Assembly (NCBI GenBank): GCA_947498765.1
Contig: CANMLG010000016.1
Coordinates: forward strand, 270,854 to 334,853
DNA: 64,000 nt
Direction of reading: 5' to 3'
Origin: an uncultured Aquimarina sp.
Lineage (GTDB): Bacteria; Bacteroidota; Bacteroidia; Flavobacteriales; Flavobacteriaceae
Shown here: in pieces, positions 43,622 through 52,163 of the stretch
How the letters are laid out: every line of letters starts with the position of its first letter
Position numbering within the stretch: position 1 is the first letter of the stretch
Translations under genes and position numbers: made by a program
The notes under the pieces: model-generated
What the model saw: the letters and a program-made list of their open reading frames with translations, nothing else
Told to the model about the DNA's origin: nothing
The model's database searches: none

Positions 43622-44939
43622 CACCTATATTATTTGCGTATTCATTTTATGTAGTAGTTTTTTTGGAAAAAGGCTAGCAGCACAACAAATAGTTACACCA
43701 ACCGAAGCGGTTAAATTAGCCTTGGAACATAATTATGGTATAAAGTTAATTGAGAATACCGTTAAGGAAGCAGAGACAAATGCTGAAATTTTAAATTCAG
43801 GATATTTGCCAACGTTAACTGCTAATGGTGGGGTTGTTTTTAATAGAGATAACATTGAAGCTGATTTTTCAAACGGAGAATCTACTTCATTGGATGGAGC
43901 CGAAAGTTCACGTTATAATGCTTCAGTAGATTTAAATTATACCTTATTTGATGGTTTAGGAAGACATTATAACTACAAACGCTTAAAGGAGCAACATAAG
44001 TTATCAGAATTACAAGCTAGAGAAACTATAGAAAATACGGTAGAACAATTGTTTTCGGTATATTATAATGTAGCTCAGTTAATTCAAAATATTGAAGCCA
44101 ATAAGGAGTCGCTAAAAATTTCTAAAGAACGCTTAAATAGAGCGACATATCAATTTGAATATGGGCAAAATACAAAACTAGGAGTGCTTAATGCTGAGGT
44201 AGATATTAATAATGATACCATAAGTTTTATTACGACTAAACAACAACTTATTAATGCTAAACGAGATATGAATTTTATAGTAGGTAATGTATTAGATCAA
44301 GAATTTAAAATCAATCCTGATATCAAGTTTACTTCAATTTTAAAAAAAGAGGAACTGTTTGAAAAAACAAAATCTCAAAATGTAAATTTATTGCAGGCAA
44401 ATAAAAATATTGAAATCGGACAATATGCTATTAATATAAATAAAGGCGCTTATTTACCAACTGTTGGATTAGTAGGCTCCTATGGGTGGAATCAAAATGA
44501 TAATAATTCTGCATCGTTTGTGGCAGTATCAACAACTATAGGTTTATCTGGAGGTGTAAATTTACGATGGAATTTATTTGATGGAGGAGGAGCTATTACT
44601 AGAGTTAAAACTGCGAAGTTAAATCTAGAAAATCAAGAACTACAAAAACAACAATTAGAATTGAGTATTGAACGTGATTTTAATAATGCCTGGGATGATT
44701 ACAAAAATAAATTATTGGTTTACAACATTCAGGAACAAAATATTTTAACGGCAACTAATAATTTTAACCGGACCGAAGAAAAATTTAAAATAGGCCAAGT
44801 AAATTCAATCGAATTCAGACAAGCGCAACTAAACTTATTAAATGCCGAATTAAGTAGAAATCAAGCAAAATATCAAGCAAAACTAGCCGAGCTGAGAATT
44901 CTTAGAATTAGTGGCGAGTTGTTGAATACGGAGTTTTAG
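43605..44939 (+). CDS. TolC-family outer membrane efflux channel
   Basis: 444 residues from ATG 43605 (MKQIINTYIICVFILCSS signal peptide). Two structural repeats of the outer membrane efflux family, with TPTEAVKLALEHNYGIKLIENTVKEAETNAEILNSGYLPTLTANGG and a second copy around QSQNVNLLQANKNIEIGQYAININKGAYLPTVGLVGSYGW; long helices of the periplasmic tunnel are evident (EQLFSVYYNVAQLIQNIEANKESLKIS). It is the third gene of the efflux operon. The alternative ATG at 43581 is less likely because the signal peptide would then be internal. Confidence 0.92.
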   Translation: MKQIINTYIICVFILCSSFFGKRLAAQQIVTPTEAVKLALEHNYGIKLIENTVKEAETNAEILNSGYLPTLTANGGVVFNRDNIEADFSNGESTSLDGAESSRYNASVDLNYTLFDGLGRHYNYKRLKEQHKLSELQARETIENTVEQLFSVYYNVAQLIQNIEANKESLKISKERLNRATYQFEYGQNTKLGVLNAEVDINNDTISFITTKQQLINAKRDMNFIVGNVLDQEFKINPDIKFTSILKKEELFEKTKSQNVNLLQANKNIEIGQYAININKGAYLPTVGLVGSYGWNQNDNNSASFVAVSTTIGLSGGVNLRWNLFDGGGAITRVKTAKLNLENQELQKQQLELSIERDFNNAWDDYKNKLLVYNIQEQNILTATNNFNRTEEKFKIGQVNSIEFRQAQLNLLNAELSRNQAKYQAKLAELRILRISGELLNTEF

Positions 44940-44982
44940 TTAACGTGAATTTGATATAATTTTATTCAACTATCAAAATTGT

Positions 44983-45085
44983 CAATTCGAGTGATTTTCG
45001 ATAGAAAATTGTATATAGAAAGGCATTTTTGATACGAAAAAGATGATTCTCGATAAAAAATTCTTACTGAATTTCACTCGAATTG
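44983..45085. repeat. Palindromic intergenic element with internal direct repeats
   Basis: CAATTCGAGTGA (44983-44994) and TCACTCGAATTG (45074-45085) are perfect 12-bp terminal inverted repeats about 80 bp apart. The 5' arm runs into TGATTTTCGATAGAAAATT and near the 3' arm there is TGATTCTCGATAAAAAATT, a diverged direct copy. Size and layout are like a small non-autonomous palindromic element. It lies between convergent genes. Confidence 0.7.
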
Positions 45086-45145
45086 GCACCTTTTTCTTAA
45101 AATGGACTCACATTAATTAGGTATAGAAGGTTTACTAGTAAATCC

Positions 45146-46042
45146 TTAAAACAACGAGCCTTGAATAGTTTGATTAGGATTATCAGGTACTTTCAAATCA
45201 AGTTTTAATTCTTTATTCAATTTTTTTATCAAATAAGCGGATAAAAGCGGGGATTCCACTTCTAAATTTTGATGCACAAAAAAGTGAATCGCAGCAATGC
45301 CTTGGTTTTTCCAAGCCGCTATTCGAGTAGCCCAATCATCTAATCGGGTGTAATCGGTTTCGTGATTGGCACCTACATAGCGAATAAAAGCTTCATTGTT
45401 TGTTAAGCGCATATGTAATAAATCCCTTCGACCAGCGGTATCAGTAATGATATTTGAAATATTGTTTTCTTCAAATAGTTGATACAATTCAGTGCTAATC
45501 GTTGAGTCGTTATACCAATCGGTGTGTCGTAATTCTACAGCAAGTGCTAACTCCTTAGGCCAGTTTTCAATAAAATGAATAAGTCTATTAAAATCTTTAG
45601 GAGTAAAATTACTGTGCATTTGTAAAAAAGTAGTACCCAATTTCTCTTTTAAATGGATTACAGCATTTATATACTTATCAACATAAATTTTCGCTTCGGG
45701 CTGTAAACGCTCAAAATGTGAAATGTTTTGCACTAATTTTGGAAAAAATTTAAAGTTTTCAGGAGTTTTATCGTACCATTTTTGAAATTGCTCGGGCGGA
45801 AAAATTCTGTAAAATGTAGCATTCAGTTCTATAGAATTGAATTGCCTGGAGTAATACTGTAATTCATCTTTAGTTCCTTTGGGATAAAAACCTTTTAAAT
45901 CTTGTTTATTCCATTTTGCGCAACCAATATGCATAGTAAATTGATCACTTTTATTTTTAGTTATTACTAGTTTAGTATCGGGGTGATCAGTTGGTAGTCT
46001 GAAATCAATAGTTTCAGGATGAATTACTTTTCCAAATTGCAT
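45146..46042 (-). CDS. DUF72 family protein
   Basis: A 298-residue TIM-barrel protein of the DUF72 (YecE) family: MHIGCAKWNKQDLKGFYPKGTKDELQYYSRQFNSIELNATFYRIF at the N-terminus, KFFPKLVQNISHFERL, LGTTFLQMHSNFTPKDF, LAVELRHTDWYND and AAIHFFVHQNLEVESPLL. Function unproven; the fold resembles sugar isomerases and nucleases. It has a 40-residue lead-in before the core that seems normal for Flavobacteria. Convergent with the efflux operon and divergent from mdh. Confidence 0.9.
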   Translation of the reverse strand: MQFGKVIHPETIDFRLPTDHPDTKLVITKNKSDQFTMHIGCAKWNKQDLKGFYPKGTKDELQYYSRQFNSIELNATFYRIFPPEQFQKWYDKTPENFKFFPKLVQNISHFERLQPEAKIYVDKYINAVIHLKEKLGTTFLQMHSNFTPKDFNRLIHFIENWPKELALAVELRHTDWYNDSTISTELYQLFEENNISNIITDTAGRRDLLHMRLTNNEAFIRYVGANHETDYTRLDDWATRIAAWKNQGIAAIHFFVHQNLEVESPLLSAYLIKKLNKELKLDLKVPDNPNQTIQGSLF

Positions 46043-46239
46043 AATATATATAGGTGCTTCAACTTTAATATTTGATATTCAAATGTATTAATAAATTTAT
46101 TCTTCAATAAGACGGGTTTAAAAGGATGATGTATTGAAAGAATCTTATTTTTTTGGGAGTTTATTTTCAAATTCTTATCTGCTTAAACGATTTGATATTT
46201 GTATTTTTACGGACAGAAAATTAATTAAAAAGATATAAA

Positions 46240-47166
46240 ATGAAAGTAACTGTAGTAGGTGCAGGTGCCGTTGGGGCAAGTTGTGCAGAATATATTGCTA
46301 TTAAAAACTTTGCTTCGGAAGTAGTAATTTTAGATATTAAAGAAGGTTATGCAGAAGGAAAAGCAATGGACTTGATGCAAACGGCTTCGTTGTTAAATTT
46401 TGACACTCAAATTACTGGTAGTACTAATGATTATGCTAAAACTGCAGGATCTGAAGTAGCTGTAATTACTTCTGGAATTCCACGTAAACCAGGAATGACA
46501 CGTGAAGAATTGATTGGTATTAATGCAGGAATTGTAAAGCAAGTTTCTGAAAATTTAATCAAGCATTCTCCAAATGTAATTATCATTGTAGTGAGTAACC
46601 CAATGGATACCATGACTTATTTGGTACATAAAACTACGGATTTACCTAAAAACCGTATTATTGGTATGGGTGGAGCTTTAGATAGCGCACGTTTTAAATA
46701 TCGTTTGGCAGAAGCTTTAGAAGCGCCAATTTCTGATATTGATGGAATGGTAATCGGAGGACATAGTGATAAAGGAATGTTACCTTTAACGCGTTTGGCT
46801 ACACGTAATAGTGTAAAAGCATCTGAGTTTTTATCAACTGAGCGTTTAGAGCAAGTAGCTGCGGATACTAAAGTTGGAGGAGCTACATTAACTGGATTGC
46901 TAGGTACAAGTGCTTGGTATGCACCTGGTGCTGCGGTATCATCAATGGTACAAGCCATTGCTTGTGATCAAAAGAAAATGTTCCCATGTTCTGCTTTATT
47001 AGATGGAGAGTATGGAATGAGTGATATTTCAATAGGAGTACCTGTATTATTAGGTAAAAACGGTATTGAAAAAATTGTTGAAATCGAATTGGACGAAGCT
47101 GAGAAAGCAAAATTAACAGAAAGTGCTGAAGGTGTTCGTAAAACAAATGGATTATTAGAGTTATAA
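46240..47166 (+). CDS. mdh: Malate dehydrogenase
   Basis: 308 residues of the LDH-like (MDH type 3) group: NAD motif VVGAGAVGASCAEYIA with the acidic residue VVILDIKEG, substrate arginine in GIPRKPGMTREEL, VSNPMDTMTYL, and the catalytic His in VIGGHSDKGMLPL. Glutamine/arginine pattern fits malate rather than lactate. A TCA enzyme, monocistronic, with a terminator hairpin 30 nt downstream. A GATATTTG sequence at 46194 could be the -7 box. Confidence 0.95.
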   Translation: MKVTVVGAGAVGASCAEYIAIKNFASEVVILDIKEGYAEGKAMDLMQTASLLNFDTQITGSTNDYAKTAGSEVAVITSGIPRKPGMTREELIGINAGIVKQVSENLIKHSPNVIIIVVSNPMDTMTYLVHKTTDLPKNRIIGMGGALDSARFKYRLAEALEAPISDIDGMVIGGHSDKGMLPLTRLATRNSVKASEFLSTERLEQVAADTKVGGATLTGLLGTSAWYAPGAAVSSMVQAIACDQKKMFPCSALLDGEYGMSDISIGVPVLLGKNGIEKIVEIELDEAEKAKLTESAEGVRKTNGLLEL

Positions 47167-47192
47167 TTAATAAGTTAATTGTAATTTTTACT

Positions 47193-47226
47193 AAAAATAG
47201 GTCATCTAAATGGGTGATCTATTTTT
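47193..47226 (+). terminator. Terminator of mdh
   Basis: AAAAATAGGTCA and TGATCTATTTTT pair at 11 of 12 positions with a 10-nt loop and T tail. Confidence 0.85.
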
Positions 47227-47792
47227 GGTTTACAGAAGTTTAAATAGTATTTTAAAGCTACTACTAAAGAGTTATAATTAAATAAAGTGATTGTTTTTTA
47301 TAATTTTAGTGTTAAAATATTGATTTGAATAGCACGGAATTAGTAAATTTTAAAGATTTTATTGACTTTTATAACTAAGATGAATCTTCAAAAAACAATT
47401 AATTTCGACGAATAAGTCATTTAGTTTACTTTTATAGGTAGTATATAAATTGCAAAACTTGAATTGATATTAGTCTATTTAGTAAGTATTACTATAATTA
47501 TTTTTAATTAGTTTTTGCTAGTTACTAATTTGAAAATCAAATCTAATAGATGGTGTGAGTAGTTAGGATTTATAGGGTTAAATAATAGAGCCTTAGCTGT
47601 TTTAATTTTAGTATTAGATACATTTAGAGGGACTTATAGTATTTGAACCTATCAATATTGTTTATTCGGTATTACTTAAAATAAAGAAATAATAAGTTTT
47701 ATTGGGTGAAATTACAACACGTAAGTAAAAACCTACTAAAAACTTAAGTAAGCTACTTACTCAAAGCTTTGAAATAAGCAATAAAAAAATAA
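47227..47792. other. Long intergenic region before secDF
   Basis: About 565 bp without a convincing coding frame on either strand, RNA gene or repeat. It ends at the secDF promoter. Confidence 0.5.
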
Positions 47793-47823
47793 TTGGCGGT
47801 TAAATATTGAAAAGTTATATTTG
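47793..47823 (+). promoter_or_regulatory. Promoter of secDF
   Basis: TTG (47793-47795), a 20-nt spacer and TATATTTG (47816-47823) match the Bacteroidota consensus. The transcript would begin near 47830, which rules out the TTG codon at 47821 as a start and supports ATG 47863. Confidence 0.78.
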
Positions 47824-47862
47824 TCCGTTTTAGAAATTACACAAATTAAATTTATTGAAATA

Positions 47863-50800
47863 ATGCAGAATAAAGGACTGATACGAGTATTTGCCATTTT
47901 ATTTGGTTTGGTATGTATTTACCAATTGTCGTATACATTTATCACAAATGCAAAAGAAAGTGATGCTGAGGCATATGCCTTTGAGAAATTTGCAGAAGGA
48001 ACCAAAGATGGTGCACGATTAAGAGAAAATGCAGAAAGGAAATATTTGGATTCTATAGGCAATGATACCATTGCTTTGGGGATTACTTATAATACTGCAA
48101 AAAAGAAAGAGCTAAACAAAGGGCTTGACCTTAAAGGGGGAATTAACGTAATTCTTCAAATATCTGTAAAAGACATTCTTAAAGGATTAGCTAATGAGTC
48201 TAAAAATCCTGCGTTTAATAAAGCTTTAATTAATGCAGACGCATTACAAAGAGATACAGATGCACCTTACGTAGAGTCATTTTTTAAAGCATTTGATGCT
48301 TTGCCAGATGCAAAATTAGCATCACCAGATATCTTTTTAACTAAAAATTTAGAAGGTTTAGTTGAAGATAATATGACTAATGATCAGGTAAAACCTGTAA
48401 TTCGTAAAAAAATTGATGAGTCAGTTGTTTCTGCCTTCGAAGTATTACGTAAGCGTATTGACAAATTTGGGGTAACACAGCCAAACATTCAGCGTTTAGG
48501 AAATACGGGACGTATTTTAGTAGAGTTGCCAGGCGCTAAAGATATTGAGCGTGTAACTAAGTTAGTAACAAGTACTGCTCAGTTAGAATTTTGGGATGTA
48601 TACAAAATGGAAGAGATGATCTCTTTTATTAGTCAGGCAAATGCTTTATTACAAGCAGAAGCTCCTAAAAAGGAAGAAAAGAAAACTGAAGCGGCAAAAG
48701 AGGAAGGTGATGACAAAAAAGCTATTGATGATTTATTAGCAGACGCCGAAGAGGAAGAAGCTAAAGAAGAGGTGGTAAATCCTATTTTTGATTTGATGGT
48801 ACGTGATGCACGTTCAAAAGTATATCAAGGAGGGCCTATAATTGCTACAATAGCAAAAAAGGATACGGCTAAATTTAATGCCTATTTAAATTCACCTAAA
48901 GTAAGAGCTTTATTAACAGGGCAGCAACGTTATACGCGTTTTGCTTACGGTAAAGCAGAAGAAGGAAGTGAAGTAGTTGATTTATATGCGATAAAAGCAA
49001 ATAGACAAAACAAGCCAGAGCTTTCTGGTAATGTAGTGACTGATGCTCAACAGACTTATACGCAAAGAGGGCAAGTTGCTGTAAGTATGCAAATGAATGG
49101 AAAGGGAGCTAAAAAATGGGCAGAAATGACAGGTAGAGCTTCTCAACAACAAAGCCAAATTGCTATTGTTCTTGATAATGTAGTGTATTCTGCTCCAGGA
49201 GTAAGTAGTGGAGCAATTACAGGAGGTAGAAGTGAAATTACAGGAAACTTTGATATCCTTGAAGCAAAAGATTTAGCAAATGTATTACGTGCCGGTAAAT
49301 TACCTGCATCGGCAGATATTATTCAGAGTGAAATAGTAGGTCCCTCATTAGGTCAAGAAGCTATTGATAGTGGAGTAATGTCTTTTCTTATAGCCTTAGC
49401 TCTAGTATTAATTTGGATGGTTTTCTATTACGGAAAAGCAGGTATTTTTGCTGATATCGCTTTAGTGGTAAATATCTTGTTTATTTTTGGAGTGTTAGCT
49501 GGCCTTAAAGCTGTATTGACACTTCCTGGAATTGCAGGTATTGTATTAACTATAGGTATGTCGGTGGATGCTAACGTACTTATTTTTGAGCGTATTCGCG
49601 AAGAGTTAGCTAAAGGAAAATCACAAGTTGATGCTATTAAAGATGGATTTAGTAATGCATTGTCATCTATTTTGGATGCCAATATTACTACTGGATTAAC
49701 AGGTTTAATTTTATTAGTTTTTGGTACAGGACCAATTAAAGGTTTTGCGACTACTTTATTAATAGGTATTCTAACGTCATTGTTTACGGCAATTTTTATC
49801 ACACGTTTATTTATAGACGGATATGGAAAAAATGGAAAGTCATTAACATTCTCTACAGGAATTACTAAAAACTGGTTCCGTAACTTTAATATTGAATTTT
49901 TAAAGAAACGTAAGTTAGCATATGTGATTTCTGGAGCGTTAGTGTTAACAGGCTTAATCTCATTGTTTACTCAAGGTTTAGATCAAGGAGTTGATTTCGT
50001 AGGAGGAAGGACTTATACGGTACGTTTTGCAAATGATGTAAATGCAACACAAGTTGGAGATGCCTTAGTAAAAGAATTTGGAAGCGCTGAAGCAAAAACT
50101 TTTGGAGCAGCAAACCAATTAAAAATTACCACTAAATACAAAATTGAAGAAACGGGTACAGCGGTAGATAATGAGGTAAGAGAAAAGCTATTCAAAGCTT
50201 TGAAGCCATATTTGTCAGCTAATGTAAATTATAGTTTGTTTATCTCAGGTAGTGATCAAAAATTAGAAGGTGTAATGTCTTCAATGAAGGTAGGGCCAAC
50301 TATTGCAGATGATATTAAAAAGGCCGCATTTTGGGCAGTATTAGGATCATTATTAGTAGTGTTTTTGTATATCTTATTACGTTTCCAACGTTGGCAGTTT
50401 AGTTTAGGAGCTGTTGCGGCAGTATTCCATGATGTGTTAATAGTATTAGGAATCTTTTCATTATTACATAAAGTGATGCCATTTAACATGGAAATAGATC
50501 AAGCATTTATTGCAGCTATACTAACTGTTATTGGATACTCGTTGAATGATACAGTGGTTGTATTTGACCGTATTCGAGAATTTTTAAATGATCATCCAGA
50601 TTGGAAATTACAACGTATAGTGGATTCAGCATTGAGTAGTACCTTGAGTAGAACTTTAAATACCTCACTAACTACCTTATTAGTGTTAGTAGCAATCTTT
50701 ATTTTTGCTGCACCGTTAAGAGGATTTATGTTCTCATTAATAATTGGAGTAGTTGTGGGTACTTATTCGTCATTGTTCATTGCAACACCAATTATGTACG

Positions 50801-50871
50801 ATACGGTAAGCAAAGTTGGATTGAAACAAAAAGAATCTAAAGCAGAAGAATTAGAAGTTACTGAAGCTTAA
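47863..50871 (+). CDS. secDF: SecDF fusion, protein translocase accessory subunit
   Basis: 1002 residues. The SecD half has TM1 (IRVFAILFGLVCIYQLSY), the P1 periplasmic domain with LDLKGGINVILQI, and a TM block containing GIAGIVLTIGMSVDANVLIFERIREEL. The SecF half begins near residue 685 (AYVISGALVLTGLI, DQGVDFVGGRTYTVRF) and has VIGYSLNDTVVVFDRIREFL. It uses the proton gradient to pull secreted proteins out of SecYEG. The SecD-SecF fusion is normal in Bacteroidota. An acidic lysine/glutamate-rich insert (APKKEEKKTEAAKEEGDDKK) lies near residue 268-305 in the P1 region. Confidence 0.95.
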   Translation: MQNKGLIRVFAILFGLVCIYQLSYTFITNAKESDAEAYAFEKFAEGTKDGARLRENAERKYLDSIGNDTIALGITYNTAKKKELNKGLDLKGGINVILQISVKDILKGLANESKNPAFNKALINADALQRDTDAPYVESFFKAFDALPDAKLASPDIFLTKNLEGLVEDNMTNDQVKPVIRKKIDESVVSAFEVLRKRIDKFGVTQPNIQRLGNTGRILVELPGAKDIERVTKLVTSTAQLEFWDVYKMEEMISFISQANALLQAEAPKKEEKKTEAAKEEGDDKKAIDDLLADAEEEEAKEEVVNPIFDLMVRDARSKVYQGGPIIATIAKKDTAKFNAYLNSPKVRALLTGQQRYTRFAYGKAEEGSEVVDLYAIKANRQNKPELSGNVVTDAQQTYTQRGQVAVSMQMNGKGAKKWAEMTGRASQQQSQIAIVLDNVVYSAPGVSSGAITGGRSEITGNFDILEAKDLANVLRAGKLPASADIIQSEIVGPSLGQEAIDSGVMSFLIALALVLIWMVFYYGKAGIFADIALVVNILFIFGVLAGLKAVLTLPGIAGIVLTIGMSVDANVLIFERIREELAKGKSQVDAIKDGFSNALSSILDANITTGLTGLILLVFGTGPIKGFATTLLIGILTSLFTAIFITRLFIDGYGKNGKSLTFSTGITKNWFRNFNIEFLKKRKLAYVISGALVLTGLISLFTQGLDQGVDFVGGRTYTVRFANDVNATQVGDALVKEFGSAEAKTFGAANQLKITTKYKIEETGTAVDNEVREKLFKALKPYLSANVNYSLFISGSDQKLEGVMSSMKVGPTIADDIKKAAFWAVLGSLLVVFLYILLRFQRWQFSLGAVAAVFHDVLIVLGIFSLLHKVMPFNMEIDQAFIAAILTVIGYSLNDTVVVFDRIREFLNDHPDWKLQRIVDSALSSTLSRTLNTSLTTLLVLVAIFIFAAPLRGFMFSLIIGVVVGTYSSLFIATPIMYDTVSKVGLKQKESKAEELEVTEA

Positions 50872-50937
50872 TTCTAAGAATGGTAACAACTTTTTAAGTG
50901 TATTCAGAAAATCGCATGATTTTCATAAATTATTATA

Positions 50938-50980
50938 AAAAATCCAAAATTTGAGAAATTCAAGTTTTGGATTTTTCTTT
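50938..50980 (+). terminator. Terminator of secDF
   Basis: AAAAATCCAAAA (50938-50949) and TTTTGGATTTTT (50965-50976) are a perfect 12-bp stem with T tail. Confidence 0.9.
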
Positions 50981-50995
50981 TTTATACGATTTGTG

Positions 50996-51032
50996 GATAA
51001 TTATTTCGTGTAAATATGTTGAATTATTTTTT
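50996..51032. repeat. Dispersed repeat, copy 2
   Basis: Matches 15843-15879 at 34 of 37 positions (core AAATATGTTGAATTATTTTT). It lies beyond the thrB terminator, between convergent secDF and thrB. Confidence 0.7.
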
Positions 51033-51109
51033 AATGTATGAATTGTAAAAAATAAACAAGATATATGCGAAGTATTTTTTCGTTAAGCATATTAGGTTAT
51101 TTTAGTCTA

Positions 51110-51174
51110 AAAATACTAACATAAAAGAGGCCGTCCAAAAAGTATTTAGACGACCTCTTTTATGTTAGTATTTT
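51110..51174 (-). terminator. Exceptionally long hairpin terminator of thrA-thrB
   Basis: The 21-nt arm at 51110-51130 is the exact reverse complement of 51154-51174 (AAAATACTAACATAAAAGAG... against ...CTCTTTTATGTTAGTATTTT). After one mismatched base a further CGTC/GACG extends the stem. It starts 13 nt after the thrB stop and could serve both strands. Confidence 0.88.
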
Positions 51175-51186
51175 AAATAATGTTAA

Positions 51187-52122
51187 TTATTCTGTAATAA
51201 CGCTAACTCCATCTGCATTAATACCCGCAACATGGATATCAAATGTAATTCCAGTAGGAGAATATACTTTTTCAATAGCTTTTGCTACTTTTTCTGCAGT
51301 AGTTTTACCTTTGCTCAGTGCAAAAATGGAAGGACCAGAACCCGAAATTCCAGCACCTAAAGCACCATTTGATAAAGCAGTATTTTTTACTTCTTCAAAT
51401 TTAGGGATTAAAATTGAACGCATAGGTTCAATAATCACATCTTCTAGGCTACGACCTATTAAATCATAATTATTGGTATATAAACCAGCTATAAAACCAC
51501 CTAAATTTCCCCATTGTGTTACTGCACTTTTTAAAGAAACAGTAGGTTTTACAACTCTGCGGGAATCTGCTGTTTTTACTTCAATTTGTGGATGAATAAT
51601 TGTCATATATAAATCCTTGGGAGTATTTAATTTTAATACATCCAAAGGAGCATAACTTCTAACAAGCGTAAATCCTCCTAGAAGAGCAGGGGCTACATTA
51701 TCCGCATGGGCATTTCCACTAGCCAAACGTTCCCCTTCCATAGCAAATTTTACCAATTCGTTATTGGTAAATGGTCTATCTAATAATTCATTTACTGCCC
51801 AAACAGCACCAGCACTACTGGCGGCACTACTACCTATACCACTACCAGCTTTAATTTTTTTATAAATTTCAATATCAACTCCTGTTGAAGTATCATTTAA
51901 AGCTTCAAGCATAGCAACTACAGCTACACCTGCAACATTTTTATCTGTTGCTAATGGTAAATTGGCACCTTCAATTTTAGTAATACGTACTCCTGCTTCA
52001 GCAGAAAGGCTTATTTGCATTTCATCACCTACATTCTGTAAACAACAACCCAATACATCAAATCCACACGAAAGATTGGCAACTGTAGCTGGAGCAAAAA
52101 CTTTTAATGATTTTTTATTCAT
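51187..52122 (-). CDS. thrB: Homoserine kinase
   Basis: A 311-residue GHMP kinase phosphorylating homoserine for threonine synthesis. KVFAPATVANLSCGFDVLG is the N-terminal motif, IKAGSGIGSSAASSAGAVWAVNEL the ATP loop, and GALGAGISGSGPSIFALSKG the third GHMP motif. It follows thrA by 41 bases on the same strand. No threonine synthase gene follows; a long terminator does. Confidence 0.95.
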   Translation of the reverse strand: MNKKSLKVFAPATVANLSCGFDVLGCCLQNVGDEMQISLSAEAGVRITKIEGANLPLATDKNVAGVAVVAMLEALNDTSTGVDIEIYKKIKAGSGIGSSAASSAGAVWAVNELLDRPFTNNELVKFAMEGERLASGNAHADNVAPALLGGFTLVRSYAPLDVLKLNTPKDLYMTIIHPQIEVKTADSRRVVKPTVSLKSAVTQWGNLGGFIAGLYTNNYDLIGRSLEDVIIEPMRSILIPKFEEVKNTALSNGALGAGISGSGPSIFALSKGKTTAEKVAKAIEKVYSPTGITFDIHVAGINADGVSVITE

Positions 52123-52163
52123 AATCTGTGAATTCTTTCTTTTTCAAAAGAAGTTAGTATCTG

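Noticed and set aside
47821..47862. N-terminal extension of SecDF from a TTG codon at 47821
   Set aside because: The TTG is part of the TATATTTG promoter box, upstream of the predicted transcript start.
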